From DAOUJW01 sp034421015 (lineage in GTDB: Bacteria; Chloroflexota; Dehalococcoidia; Lucifugimonadales; UBA2985), in NCBI GenBank assembly GCA_034421015.1, contig DAOUKT010000037.1, forward strand, positions 62,001-126,000: a DNA stretch of 64,000 bases, in the 5' to 3' direction. How positions within the stretch are numbered: position 1 is the stretch's first letter; the number at the start of each line of letters is the position of its first letter. Shown here piece by piece: positions 36,215-44,979 of the stretch. The position numbers were made by a program, and so were the translations under genes. The notes below the pieces were generated by a model. The model ran no database searches and was not told the DNA's origin. It saw only the letters and a program-made list of their open reading frames with translations.

Positions 36215-37960
36215 ATGGCCGGCTACGAGGAGATCCAGCAAGAGGCGCAGCGGCGCTACCAGGAGCTTGAGGCCGGCGACAGGCCGTGGATACGCGTGGG
36301 CACGGCGGTGCACGGAGAGGCGGCGGGCGCGATGGACGTGATGGAGGCCTTCCGCTCCCAGCTTGAAAGCCGTGGCATAGCCGCGAACGTGAGCGGAGTT
36401 GGAGACCTTGGGCTGAGCTTCGCCGAGCCTCTGGTGGACATCAAGAAGCCCGGCGGCCCCCGTATCTTCTACAAGAACGTCTCCCCGGGCCAGGTCTCGG
36501 AGCTTATCGATTCCTGCGTGGCCGGAGACGACCCCCGGCCGGACCTGGCCCTTGGCACGCTGGGACCCGAAACGGTCGCCGGCATACCCAGGCTGGAGGA
36601 CCACCCCATGTGGGCCCGCCAGGTGCGGGTCGCCATGCGCAACTGCGGCCACATCGACCCCCTTGACATCTACCAGTACATCGCCAACGGCGGCTACTCG
36701 GCCCTGGCCAAGGCTGTCTCTCAGATGGAACCCCAGGACGTCATCCAGGAGATCCAGACTTCGGGGCTGCGGGGCAGGGGAGGAGCGGCCTTCCCCACCG
36801 GCACCAAGTGGAGCTTCATCGCCCGCTCTCCCGGCCCGGTCAAGTACATCCTCTGCAACTGCGAGGAGGGCGACCCGGGCGCGTACAACGACAAGGGCAT
36901 TCTGGAAAGCGACCCCCACTCGCTGATCGAGGGCGTCACGCTGGCCGGGTACGCAACCGGCTCCAGCAACGGCATAGTCTTCATACGCCACGGCCACCAC
37001 GGGCCCATCGAGAGGACCGAGCGGGCCATTGAGCAGGCATACGAGCTTGGCCTGCTGGGCGAGAACATCCTGGGCTCCTCCTTCAGCTTCGACGTGGAGG
37101 TATCCCTCACGGGCGAGTCCTACGTAGCAGGAGAGGAGACTGCCCTGATGGAGTCCATTGAGGGCAAGCGCGCCATGCCCAGGTACCGGCCGCCGTTTCC
37201 GGCCCAGGCTGGCGTGTGGCAGCTTCCCAGCAACATCAACAACATCAAGACCCTCTCCTACGTGCCTGAGATAATCGCAAGGGGCGGGGAGTGGTTCGCC
37301 GGAATCGGCACCGAGAGCAGCAAGGGCACGGCAATCCTCTGCCTGTCCGGGAATATCGCCATGCCCGGCATGGTGGAGGTGCCAATGGGCATCACCCTCC
37401 GGGAGGTCATCGACGAGGTGGTCGGGGGCGTTCCGGGCGGAAGGCGGGCCAAGTTCCTCCAGACGGGAGGCCCCCTCGGAGGCGTCCTTTCGGCAGACCA
37501 GATCGATATACCCCTGGACTTCGACGCCATGCAGCGCGCCGGCGCAATCCTCGGCTCCGGCGGAATCATAATCGCCGACGACCGGGCGTGCGCCGTGGAC
37601 ATGACGCGCCTGCTTATAGCCTTCTGCCAGTACGAGTCGTGCGGCAAGTGCTTCCCGTGCCGCCTGGGCATGACCAACCTTCTGGAAATCCTGGAGCGAA
37701 TCACCACGTTCCGGACCAGACCAGGCGACATGGAGCTCATGCGCACGGTCGGTCAGAACATGGCCTCGGCCTCCCTCTGCGGGCACGGGCAGCTGGGATG
37801 GAACCCCGTGCAGTCGGCCCTGCAGTATTTCCCTGAAGACTTCGCCGCACACATAGAGGAGGGCAGATGCCCGACGGGCCAGTGCAACGGCCCCGTCTTC
37901 ACTCCCCAGCGCACGAGGCCCCGCTGGACCTCGGCACAGCCTCTGGAAATCCGCATTTAA
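36215..37960 (+). CDS. nuoF: NuoF-like NADH-binding flavoprotein subunit
   Basis: A 581-residue protein. An N-terminal thioredoxin-like domain (about 1-115) precedes the FMN/NAD domain with GLRGRGGAAFPTGTKWSF and LCNCEEGDPGAYNDKGILESDPH, a SLBB domain, and the N3 cluster motif ESCGKCFPCRLG plus a distal Cys in ASLCGHGQLG. The FMN, NADH and N3 sites look intact. In the thioredoxin-like domain the usual four cysteines are gone (GTAVHGEAAGA and GVGDLGLSFAEP), so that extra [2Fe-2S] cluster is lost. The layout is that of HydB/HndC/FdhB-type subunits rather than minimal NuoF. Confidence 0.93.
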   Translation: MAGYEEIQQEAQRRYQELEAGDRPWIRVGTAVHGEAAGAMDVMEAFRSQLESRGIAANVSGVGDLGLSFAEPLVDIKKPGGPRIFYKNVSPGQVSELIDSCVAGDDPRPDLALGTLGPETVAGIPRLEDHPMWARQVRVAMRNCGHIDPLDIYQYIANGGYSALAKAVSQMEPQDVIQEIQTSGLRGRGGAAFPTGTKWSFIARSPGPVKYILCNCEEGDPGAYNDKGILESDPHSLIEGVTLAGYATGSSNGIVFIRHGHHGPIERTERAIEQAYELGLLGENILGSSFSFDVEVSLTGESYVAGEETALMESIEGKRAMPRYRPPFPAQAGVWQLPSNINNIKTLSYVPEIIARGGEWFAGIGTESSKGTAILCLSGNIAMPGMVEVPMGITLREVIDEVVGGVPGGRRAKFLQTGGPLGGVLSADQIDIPLDFDAMQRAGAILGSGGIIIADDRACAVDMTRLLIAFCQYESCGKCFPCRLGMTNLLEILERITTFRTRPGDMELMRTVGQNMASASLCGHGQLGWNPVQSALQYFPEDFAAHIEEGRCPTGQCNGPVFTPQRTRPRWTSAQPLEIRI

Positions 37961-37968
37961 GGAGAACT

Positions 37969-40797
37969 ATGGTCGCTGAACTCAGCCTGGTCATTGACGG
38001 TCAGGAAGTAAGGACCCAACCCGGCAAAACGGTCATACAGGCGGCCATGGACGCTGGGCTCTACATCCCGTACCTCTGCTACTACCCGGGCATGAAGCCC
38101 TACGGCGCGTGCCGGATGTGCGTGGTGGAGATTGAGAACACCCGGGGCACACCCGCATCGTGCACAACGCCTGCCGCCGATGGCCAGGTGATCTGGACTA
38201 ACACGCCCCAGATCCAGGAGCTTCGCAAGGGAATAACCGAGCTTGTCATATCGGAGCACCCCCACGGCTGCCTCACCTGCCACCGCATCGAGCTGTGCGG
38301 CCCACAGGACGTCTGCCTGCGGCACGTCTCCGTGACCGACCGGTGTGTTGCCTGCCCCAAGAACGAGCGGTGCGAGCTCAAGGACACGACTATCTACGTG
38401 GGCACGGGCCTCAACACGCCCCTGGACTACAAGTACCGCACCCTGCCGGTTGAGAGCAAGGACCCCTTCTACGACATGGACTACAACCTGTGCATCGTCT
38501 GCGGCCGCTGCGTAAGGGCCTGCGAGGAGATACGGGTTGACAGCGCAATCACCTTCACCGAGAGGGCGGGAGTCTCTCTTGTGGGGCCTGCACACGGTTC
38601 GTCCCTTCTGGAGTCAGGCTGCGAGTTCTGCGGCTCCTGCATCGACGTCTGTCCCGTGGGCGCGCTGGTGGAGACCGAGTACAAGTGGGAGAAGGCCGTG
38701 GAGCGCGTGTCCACAACCTGCCCCCACTGCCCGGTGGGCTGCCAGTTGAAGCTGGAGGTGAACAAGCGAGGCAAGGTGATCCGCGCCATCCCGGACCTGG
38801 AGGCTGAGGCCAACCACGGCCAAGCGTGCTTCAAGGGCAAGTTCGGCTACGACTTCGTCAACAGCCGCGCCCGCCTCAAGACTCCCCTGATACGTCGCAA
38901 CGGCGTTCTTGAGGAGGCGTCCTGGGAGGAGGCAATCGCGCTGGTGGCCGAGAGGCTCGGCCAGTACAAGGGCGACCAGTTCGCCGCCATCGCTTCCTAC
39001 CGCGGCACCAACGAGGAGAACTACCTGCTGCAGAAGTTCACCCGCGTTGTCATGGGAACCAACAACGTAGATCACTCCTCCAACACCAAGCCTGAGATTG
39101 CCCGGCCCCTGGAGCAGACCCTGGGCTACCAGGCGGCCACCAACCCTATCTGGGACCTGGAAAACGCCAAAAGCATACTTGTGGTCGGAGCCAACGCCAC
39201 GGAGGAGCACAACGTCGCCGCGGTCCCGGTGAAGCGGGCCGTCAGGAACGGGGCAAAGCTCATTGTCATAGACCCGCGAGAGGTCGAGCTGACCCGGTAC
39301 GCAACGATGTGGATGCGACCCGAGCCCGGTACCGACGTCGCCTTGATCGGCGGAATGCTGCGGGTGATTGTGGACGAGGTCATGGAGGACGAGGGCTTCC
39401 TGCGGGAGTCCTGCGACGGCCTCGACGCCCTCAAGAACTCACTGTGGCGCTTCGACCTGAAGAGGGTCCAGGACGTGACCGGCATCTCCGAGGACGAAAT
39501 CCGGGAGGCCGCGCGCACCTTCGCCCAGAACGGGCCGGGCGCCATTCTGTACGCCCTCGACACCGTCTCTGCCTCTTCCAGGGTGGACCTGGTGCAGGCG
39601 CTGTCCAACCTGGCGCTTATGACGGGCAACATCGGCAAGCCCCACGCGGGCCTGTACCCGCTGCGGCCCGGAACCAACGACCAGGGCTCCTGGGACGTGG
39701 GCTGCGTGCCCGACCAGTTGCCCGGATACCTGGGGGTTGAGGAGTCGGCAAACATCAGCGAAGCCTGGGGCGCTGAGCTTCCCTCCGGCCCCGGCCTTGG
39801 AATCAACGATGTCTTCCAGGCAGCCTCCGACGGACGGGTGAAGGCGATGCTCGTTGTGGGGGACAGCCCCAACTTCGCCAACGGCCATATTGGAGACGCC
39901 CTGCAGGCCGCCGGACAACTGGACTTCCTGGTTGTGCAGGACACCTTCCTCTCGGAGATTGCCCAGGCGGCGGACGTTGTGCTGCCTTCGGCCACCTACG
40001 CCGAGAAGGAGGGCACCCTCACGAACCTTGAGAGGCGAGTCCAGCCCCTGCGGAAGGTGCTGGAGGTGAGCAACACCCAGGCAATGCCCGACTGGTGGAC
40101 CATTTGCCAGATAGCCCAGGCCATGAACGCCCAGGGGTTCGATTACCACTGCCCGGCCCAGGTCCTTGAGGAGATCTCCCGAATTGTGCCAATGTACGCC
40201 GGCATCTCATACCAGCGCCTCCTCGCCGGAGCGGGCGTGCTCCAGCCAGCGGGGTTCCCTCCCAGCCCGCTGCCCAGCCAGCTGTACCCCACAGAGGGCG
40301 GTCAGAACCAGGGTATCCAGTGGCCCTGCGACTCGTCGGACGACCCTGGCGCAGGCATCCTGTACAGCGAAGGCTCCGCAGACCGCAGGCACACCCTTGT
40401 GCCCATGGAGCTGAACGACGTCTCCGCAATGACCACGCCGGAGTTCCCCCTCCTCTTCCTGCCTGGACGGGTGCTCCAGCAGCCCCAGCGCGGCATCGAG
40501 ATAGAGGTTGTTAGCGACAAGAACCGCATCCAGCGGGACGAGATCATGGACATCCACCCATCCGACGCGGCCTCCCTTGGCATAGGGGAGGGGGACTGGG
40601 TGGAAGCGACGTCGGCCCGGGAGCAGATCAGGGCGAGGGCCCGCATATCGGAGAGCGCCACGCCCAGGACCGTATCGGTCACCACCCTCTTCGGCGAGCT
40701 TGCAACCAGGCTGGAGGAGAGCGACGACCCGGATCCCATGTCCAAGGTCCCGACCCTGGACATGGCGCCGGTGAGGGTTGCCAAGTTAGAAAGCTAA
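37969..40797 (+). CDS. nuoG: NuoG/formate-dehydrogenase-like Fe-S molybdopterin-fold subunit without Mo ligand
   Basis: A 942-residue protein with an N-terminal [2Fe-2S] domain (CYYPGMKPYGACRMC ... C), a His/Cys cluster segment (EHPHGCLTC, then CGPQDVC), an extra CVACPKNERC motif, two ferredoxin clusters (CIVCGRCVRAC, CEFCGSCIDVC), the CPHCPVGC cluster, and a full molybdopterin-binding fold with C-terminal domain. At the place of the Mo-binding Cys/Sec of formate dehydrogenases (after NVDH) it reads SSNTKPEIARP, with Lys374 in that position, so formate catalysis is unlikely. AAGGAGA precedes the ATG. It would pass electrons on from the NuoEF pair. Confidence 0.9.
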   Translation: MVAELSLVIDGQEVRTQPGKTVIQAAMDAGLYIPYLCYYPGMKPYGACRMCVVEIENTRGTPASCTTPAADGQVIWTNTPQIQELRKGITELVISEHPHGCLTCHRIELCGPQDVCLRHVSVTDRCVACPKNERCELKDTTIYVGTGLNTPLDYKYRTLPVESKDPFYDMDYNLCIVCGRCVRACEEIRVDSAITFTERAGVSLVGPAHGSSLLESGCEFCGSCIDVCPVGALVETEYKWEKAVERVSTTCPHCPVGCQLKLEVNKRGKVIRAIPDLEAEANHGQACFKGKFGYDFVNSRARLKTPLIRRNGVLEEASWEEAIALVAERLGQYKGDQFAAIASYRGTNEENYLLQKFTRVVMGTNNVDHSSNTKPEIARPLEQTLGYQAATNPIWDLENAKSILVVGANATEEHNVAAVPVKRAVRNGAKLIVIDPREVELTRYATMWMRPEPGTDVALIGGMLRVIVDEVMEDEGFLRESCDGLDALKNSLWRFDLKRVQDVTGISEDEIREAARTFAQNGPGAILYALDTVSASSRVDLVQALSNLALMTGNIGKPHAGLYPLRPGTNDQGSWDVGCVPDQLPGYLGVEESANISEAWGAELPSGPGLGINDVFQAASDGRVKAMLVVGDSPNFANGHIGDALQAAGQLDFLVVQDTFLSEIAQAADVVLPSATYAEKEGTLTNLERRVQPLRKVLEVSNTQAMPDWWTICQIAQAMNAQGFDYHCPAQVLEEISRIVPMYAGISYQRLLAGAGVLQPAGFPPSPLPSQLYPTEGGQNQGIQWPCDSSDDPGAGILYSEGSADRRHTLVPMELNDVSAMTTPEFPLLFLPGRVLQQPQRGIEIEVVSDKNRIQRDEIMDIHPSDAASLGIGEGDWVEATSAREQIRARARISESATPRTVSVTTLFGELATRLEESDDPDPMSKVPTLDMAPVRVAKLES

Positions 40798-40823
40798 GGC
40801 CCGGCTAAATACGCTTCATTGGT

Positions 40824-40857
40824 AGGGGCGGTTCGCGCGAACCGCCCCTGTGTTTTT
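40824..40857 (+). terminator. rho-independent terminator of the nuoEFG-like operon
   Basis: A perfect palindrome AGGGGCGGTTCG / CGAACCGCCCCT (40824-40849) is followed by GTGTTTTTG. It begins 26 bases after the nuoG stop and 16 bases before the convergent vapC stop, so it may serve both. Confidence 0.85.
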
Positions 40858-40865
40858 GCGCTCAG

Positions 40866-41273
40866 CTAGGCGGAGGCAACCTCCAGACCCTCCGCAATTG
40901 CAGCCTGTGCCAGCGTTGTGTCCAATGTAGCCAGCGGCGCGTCTTGCCTCCTGGCCAGTTCCAGGTACAAGGCATCGTAGAAGGACAGGCCGTGGGCCCT
41001 TGCCAGGCCAAAGGCTCTCTGGAGATCGGCTTCCCGGTCAGTGAGAATAGGCAGCCCTCTGAGGGAATCCAGACGCTCTGCGGTCTCAATCTCGGACAAC
41101 CGGCCCCGACGCTCCGCAACCAGCAAGGCGTTGCGCACTTCATAGTGCCAGAGTTGGGGCACTATGGCCTCATCCCGTCTAAGCAAAGCCAACACTGAGG
41201 CAGCTCTTGGGTCCAACTCGTCGCCCATGAGCCAGTCGACGGCAACGGATGCATCCAGGACCAGGGGGCTCAT
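40866..41273 (-). CDS. vapC: VapC-type PIN-domain toxin
   Basis: A 135-residue PIN nuclease. The acidic site is visible: LVLDASVAVDWL (Asp7), HYEVRNALLVAERRGRL (Glu near 45), LSFYDALYLELARR (Asp) and PLATLDTTLAQAA (Asp). All four carboxylates of active VapC proteins are present. VapC toxins cleave tRNA or rRNA. Its ATG overlaps the antitoxin stop by four bases, the standard coupling. It converges on the nuo terminator. Confidence 0.93.
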   Translation of the reverse strand: MSPLVLDASVAVDWLMGDELDPRAASVLALLRRDEAIVPQLWHYEVRNALLVAERRGRLSEIETAERLDSLRGLPILTDREADLQRAFGLARAHGLSFYDALYLELARRQDAPLATLDTTLAQAAIAEGLEVASA

Positions 41274-41521
41274 ATTCGATGTCCCTCGTGGCGCGCGGCC
41301 AGCGCTTCTTCGGGAGACATACCGGCGCTCCGCCAGACGGCTCTTCGTTGCAGAAAGCGGTCCACGGCTGCTTCGCGCTCCGCCCGGTCCTGAGCATGGG
41401 CCGGTATCAAGTGGGCAATTGTCTTGCCGTGGCGAGTGATTGCAACGGTTTCGCCGCTCTCAACGCTCCGAAGGAGCTCGGCCAGTCGCGCCTTGGCCTC
41501 AGTCGCCTGAATCTCGCGCAT
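41270..41521 (-). CDS. vapB: Phd/YefM-type antitoxin of the VapC pair
   Basis: An 83-residue protein with the Phd/YefM DNA-binding N-terminus MREIQATEAKARLAELLRSVESGETVAITRHGKTIAHLIP and a flexible C-terminus (DRFLQRRAVWRSAGMSPEEALAARHEGHRI) that should wrap the PIN toxin. Antitoxin-first order and the four-base overlap with vapC support a functional pair. It probably represses its own promoter at 41529-41564. Confidence 0.92.
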   Translation of the reverse strand: MREIQATEAKARLAELLRSVESGETVAITRHGKTIAHLIPAHAQDRAEREAAVDRFLQRRAVWRSAGMSPEEALAARHEGHRI

Positions 41522-41528
41522 AGCGCCA

Positions 41529-41564
41529 CCTCTAACCTGTCATTCTAACCAGACAATTATATCA
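41529..41564 (-). promoter_or_regulatory. vapBC promoter with direct repeats
   Basis: Read on the minus strand, TATAAT (41556-41561) is preceded by TG and one base (41562-41564), an extended -10. Two direct repeats TCTAACC on the plus strand (41531-41537 and 41544-41550) lie 13 bases apart between the -10 and the antitoxin start, and may be the autoregulatory operator. The rest of 41565-41782 holds no gene. Confidence 0.5.
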
Positions 41565-41782
41565 GATGCGAAGTGAAAGTTGGACTCTCCAAGAATCACC
41601 GCTCCGTTACGACCTCAGGCCCTGTGTCACGGTCACATTGAGCAGGGCGCACCATCATTTGTCGTTGCGGATAGCTTGTGCACAGGCACAGAAATCGCAC
41701 TTGAAGGCCCCTCAAGCCTATTCCTCTTGGACCTTCCGTCCTGTAGAATCCAATTGCACCCAGCCGCTGGAAGACGCTTCTT

Positions 41783-44338
41783 ATGGCCACAACAACCCCC
41801 GCTCGCAGGCAATACCTGAAGATGAAGGAGCAGCACCCGGACGCCATCCTGCTGTTTCGCATGGGCGACTTCTACGAGACCTTCGATGAGGACGCCAAGG
41901 TAACCGCCCGGGAGCTTGAGATCGCGCTGACCTCCCGAGAGATGGGCAAGGGGCAGCGTGTCCCTCTGGCGGGCATACCCTATCACGCCCTGGACAGCTA
42001 CCTGGCGCGGCTGGTCAAACGCGGCTACAAGGTCGCCATCTGCGAGCAGACGGGCGAGGTGACGTCCAAAGGCCCGGTGGAGCGCGAGGTGGTGCGGGTG
42101 GTCACGCCCGGAACGGTTACCGAGCCGTCCCTGCTGGACCAGAGCGCCAACAACTTCCTGGCCGCCGTGATCATCCACGAGGAAGAGGCAGGCCTGGCCT
42201 ACGTGGACATAACCACCAGCGAGTTCGCCACAACCCAGATTCCCATCGACGACCTGCCTCTGGAGCTGGAGCGACTGGACCCAGCAGAGGTGCTCACGCC
42301 CCAGGACATGGCGGTCCCGGACTGGATGTCCTTCCGCCACGTGACCACTATTGAGGGAGACATGTTCCGGCCCGGTGAGGCGGAGGAGACGCTGAAGGAG
42401 CACTTTGGAGTTGCAACGCTGGAGGCCTACGGTTGTCACGGGATGCCTCTGGCCATAGGGGCGTCCGGGGCCATTCTCAGCTACGTTCAGAGGACCCAGA
42501 GGGCCGGTCTGGAGCGCATCCAGGGCCTTCACACCTACTCACCCAGGGCGTTCATGCTCCTGGACCACCAGACCAGGGGCAACCTTGAGCTGTTCCAGGG
42601 AGGTCGTTGGGGAAAGACGACTCACTCCCTTCTGGCCACCCTCGACGCGACCAACACTTCCATGGGAGGGCGGCTGCTCCGCAAGTGGGTCGGGCAGCCC
42701 CTGCTGGACCTGAGCCAGCTGGAGCAGCGCCAGGACTACATAGAGGCCCTTCTCCGGGAGCAGATACGCCGGGAGGAGATCGTAGAGGTACTCAAGGCCG
42801 TGCCGGACCTGGAGCGGCTGCTGAACCGCATCGCCGCGGGGACAGCCGTGCCCAGGGAGGTCGCATCCCTCAAAGATGGACTGGAAGGGGTATCGCGGCT
42901 GAAGGCCCTCCTGGAAGAAGCGACCGGCCGCCTGTCGGCGCTGGGGGAGCGGCTCGACCCCTGCGACTCCGTGTCGACACTGATAGGCTCGGCGCTGGAG
43001 GATTCCCCAGGCGCGTCGGTTGGCGAGGGCGGCGTCATTCGCCGGGGCTTTTCGCCGGAGCTGGACGAGCTTCGTGACGTGTCCAGGAACGGCAGGGAGT
43101 ACATCGCCAACCTGGAGCGCAAGGAGCGGGAGCGCACCGGCATCAGGTCGCTGAAGGTGGGCTACAACCGGGTCTTCGGTTACTACATCGAGGTGAGCAA
43201 CCCCAATCTCCCCCAGGTGCCGGACGACTACGTCCGCCGTCAGACCCTTGTGGGCGGCGAGCGGTTCTTCACCCCTGAGCTGAAGGAGTACGAGTCCATC
43301 CTCCTCAATGCACAGGAGCGGATGGAGGAGTTGGAGCAGTCGCTATTCCAGCAGGTGTGCAGGCAGATAGCGGCGATGGGGCAGCGCGTAGCGGCGACCG
43401 CGTCGAGCGTCGCCCACGTCGACGTCTACGCTGCCCTGGCCGAGGGGGCGTCGCGCCACGGCTACGTGCGGCCGCGTCTCGACAACGGCAGCGTAATCGA
43501 CATCGTGGAGGGCAGGCACCCCGTGGTCGAGCGCAGCATGCCGCCCGGCACATTCGTGCCCAACGACACCCTCTTGAGCAACGACGACGCCCAGGTGATG
43601 CTGCTGACCGGCCCCAACATGGCGGGCAAGTCCACGTACATAAGGCAGGTGGCGCTGATTGTGCTGATGGCCCAGATAGGCAGCTTTGTGCCCGCGCGTT
43701 CCGCCACCATTGGGCTGGTAGACCGCATCTTCACGCGCGTGGGGCTGCAGGACGACCTGTACACGGGGCAATCGACTTTCATGGTGGAGATGGTGGAGAC
43801 GGCGTCCATCCTGCATCACGCAACGCCGCGCTCTCTGGTTGTGCTGGACGAGATTGGACGGGGCACCAGCACCTACGACGGCCTGGCAATCGCCAGGGCG
43901 ACCGCGGAGCACATCCACACCAGCCCACGGCTGGGGTGCAAGACGCTGTTCGCCACCCACTACCACGAGCTGACGGAGCTGTCCCAGATGCTGCCCAGGG
44001 TGCGCAACTTCAACGTGGCCGCGGTTGAGAGCGACGGGAACGTGGTGTTCCTGCACCGCATTGTGCCCGGGGGCGCAGACCGGAGCTACGGAATCAACGT
44101 AGCACAGCTGGCAGGGCTGCCCGCGCCGGTGGTGAGCCGCGCATGGGAGCTGCTCTCGGAGCTTGAGGGCGGCGAGAGGCGGCCCGCCAAGCCAAGTCAG
44201 CGGCCGCTTTTCAGCCTTCCACATCCGGTGGTGCAGGAGCTCCTGGGGCTGGACGTCTCCATCATGACGCCCCTGGAGGCCATCAACGCCCTGTACGCGC
44301 TTCAGAAGAAGGCGCAGGAGGAGGAAGAGGGCGGGTAG
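41783..44338 (+). CDS. mutS: DNA mismatch repair protein MutS
   Basis: An 851-residue mismatch-recognition ATPase. The N-terminal mismatch-binding motif is FRMGDFYETF with the Phe-x-Glu pair (about residues 27-36). The connector, lever and clamp follow, and the ABC-type ATPase has LLTGPNMAGKSTYIRQVALI (from about 608), STFMVEMVETASIL, VVLDEIGRGTSTYDGLAIA and FATHYHELTELS. The C-terminus ends with a short helix-turn-helix tail. It is MutS1 by these features. GGAAG precedes the ATG, and a TAGAAT -10-like element lies at 41744-41749. mutL lies 1.1 kb downstream on the same strand. Confidence 0.97.
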   Translation: MATTTPARRQYLKMKEQHPDAILLFRMGDFYETFDEDAKVTARELEIALTSREMGKGQRVPLAGIPYHALDSYLARLVKRGYKVAICEQTGEVTSKGPVEREVVRVVTPGTVTEPSLLDQSANNFLAAVIIHEEEAGLAYVDITTSEFATTQIPIDDLPLELERLDPAEVLTPQDMAVPDWMSFRHVTTIEGDMFRPGEAEETLKEHFGVATLEAYGCHGMPLAIGASGAILSYVQRTQRAGLERIQGLHTYSPRAFMLLDHQTRGNLELFQGGRWGKTTHSLLATLDATNTSMGGRLLRKWVGQPLLDLSQLEQRQDYIEALLREQIRREEIVEVLKAVPDLERLLNRIAAGTAVPREVASLKDGLEGVSRLKALLEEATGRLSALGERLDPCDSVSTLIGSALEDSPGASVGEGGVIRRGFSPELDELRDVSRNGREYIANLERKERERTGIRSLKVGYNRVFGYYIEVSNPNLPQVPDDYVRRQTLVGGERFFTPELKEYESILLNAQERMEELEQSLFQQVCRQIAAMGQRVAATASSVAHVDVYAALAEGASRHGYVRPRLDNGSVIDIVEGRHPVVERSMPPGTFVPNDTLLSNDDAQVMLLTGPNMAGKSTYIRQVALIVLMAQIGSFVPARSATIGLVDRIFTRVGLQDDLYTGQSTFMVEMVETASILHHATPRSLVVLDEIGRGTSTYDGLAIARATAEHIHTSPRLGCKTLFATHYHELTELSQMLPRVRNFNVAAVESDGNVVFLHRIVPGGADRSYGINVAQLAGLPAPVVSRAWELLSELEGGERRPAKPSQRPLFSLPHPVVQELLGLDVSIMTPLEAINALYALQKKAQEEEEGG

Positions 44339-44398
44339 GGGACGGGCGTACATGGTTCTCTACAGCGCTATCCGCTCGGGGTAAACGCCGGATAAACA

Positions 44399-44426
44399 AC
44401 AGGAGCCAAGGTGGCTTGGCTCCTGT
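44399..44426. terminator. bidirectional hairpin terminator after mutS
   Basis: A perfect 12-bp stem ACAGGAGCCAAG / CTTGGCTCCTGT with a GTGG loop sits 60 bases after mutS and 24 bases before the convergent hypothetical gene ends. No long T-run follows on the plus strand. Confidence 0.7.
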
Positions 44427-44449
44427 ATTCGTTCCATGGGGGTAGCAGT

Positions 44450-44869
44450 CTATTGACTGGATTCAGGCGGCTCGCTGTCGGGAGGTTGATTATCGGGGCC
44501 GTTCTGTTTCTTCATATCCTCAAGGGCCTTGGCGTAACCCTGCGCGAATCCCTCCTCCGTCCATTTCACCTTTCCTTCCTCTCTCTCTAACTCTCTCCCT
44601 ATCTCTATACCCTCCTCCCTGAACGCCTCCTTCAGCCTGTTTGCCAGCCACATCTCTCTCCCTTCTATGAAAGTGTAGGTCAGGGCAGTAGCCCCTATTG
44701 CGAAGTATGAAAAGCGCTCAGCAATATCTACTACTGCCTCTAATACGTCTGTTTTTGGACCACTCAGCCCAACCCATACGGACACCGCCATCCCCGCCGC
44801 CAGTTGCAGAAAGAAAACGATGTATGCGGCAGTATACCACCTGTTCCGTCTCGAATATCTCTCCCTCAT
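44450..44869 (-). CDS. two-helix membrane protein with coiled-coil tail, function unknown
   Basis: 139 residues. Two membrane helices (YTAAYIVFFLQLAAGMAVSVWVGL, about 12-35, and FSYFAIGATALTYTFIEG, about 53-70) are followed by a charged helical tail (MWLANRLKEAFREEGIEIGRELEREEGKVKWTEEGFAQGYAKALEDMKKQ) and a Pro/Ser/Glu end. It has an extended -10 promoter and an almost leaderless start. The family is not recognised. Confidence 0.6.
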   Translation of the reverse strand: MRERYSRRNRWYTAAYIVFFLQLAAGMAVSVWVGLSGPKTDVLEAVVDIAERFSYFAIGATALTYTFIEGREMWLANRLKEAFREEGIEIGRELEREEGKVKWTEEGFAQGYAKALEDMKKQNGPDNQPPDSEPPESSQ

Positions 44870-44886
44870 AGACTTCTACTGGCTCA

Positions 44887-44895
44887 ATTATACCA
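44887..44895 (-). promoter_or_regulatory. extended -10 of the two-helix membrane protein
   Basis: On the minus strand TGG directly precedes TATAAT (44887-44892), a consensus extended -10. Transcription would start near 44880, about 11 bases before the ATG at 44869, leaving little room for a ribosome site. Confidence 0.5.
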
Positions 44896-44932
44896 CTTTC
44901 GGACATACGCCCGCGCTGGCCGCGCCTCGCGC

Positions 44933-44962
44933 TTGCCCCTTATGACGCGCGCCTCTTATAAT
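44933..44962 (+). promoter_or_regulatory. promoter of the HAD-mutL unit
   Basis: TTGCCC (44933-44938) and a perfect TATAAT (44957-44962) are 18 bases apart. Transcription would start near 44969, 11 bases before the GTG start, again a very short leader without a visible ribosome site. Confidence 0.5.
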
Positions 44963-44979
44963 GGCCTCGGTATCAAGAC

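Noticed and set aside
35894..37852. 652-residue open frame on the minus strand
   Set aside because: It is antisense to nuoE and nuoF, whose motifs are unambiguous. No motif or ribosome site supports it.
37969..40797. selenocysteine-containing formate dehydrogenase
   Set aside because: No in-frame TGA exists and the ligand position reads Lys, so neither Cys nor Sec chemistry is supported.
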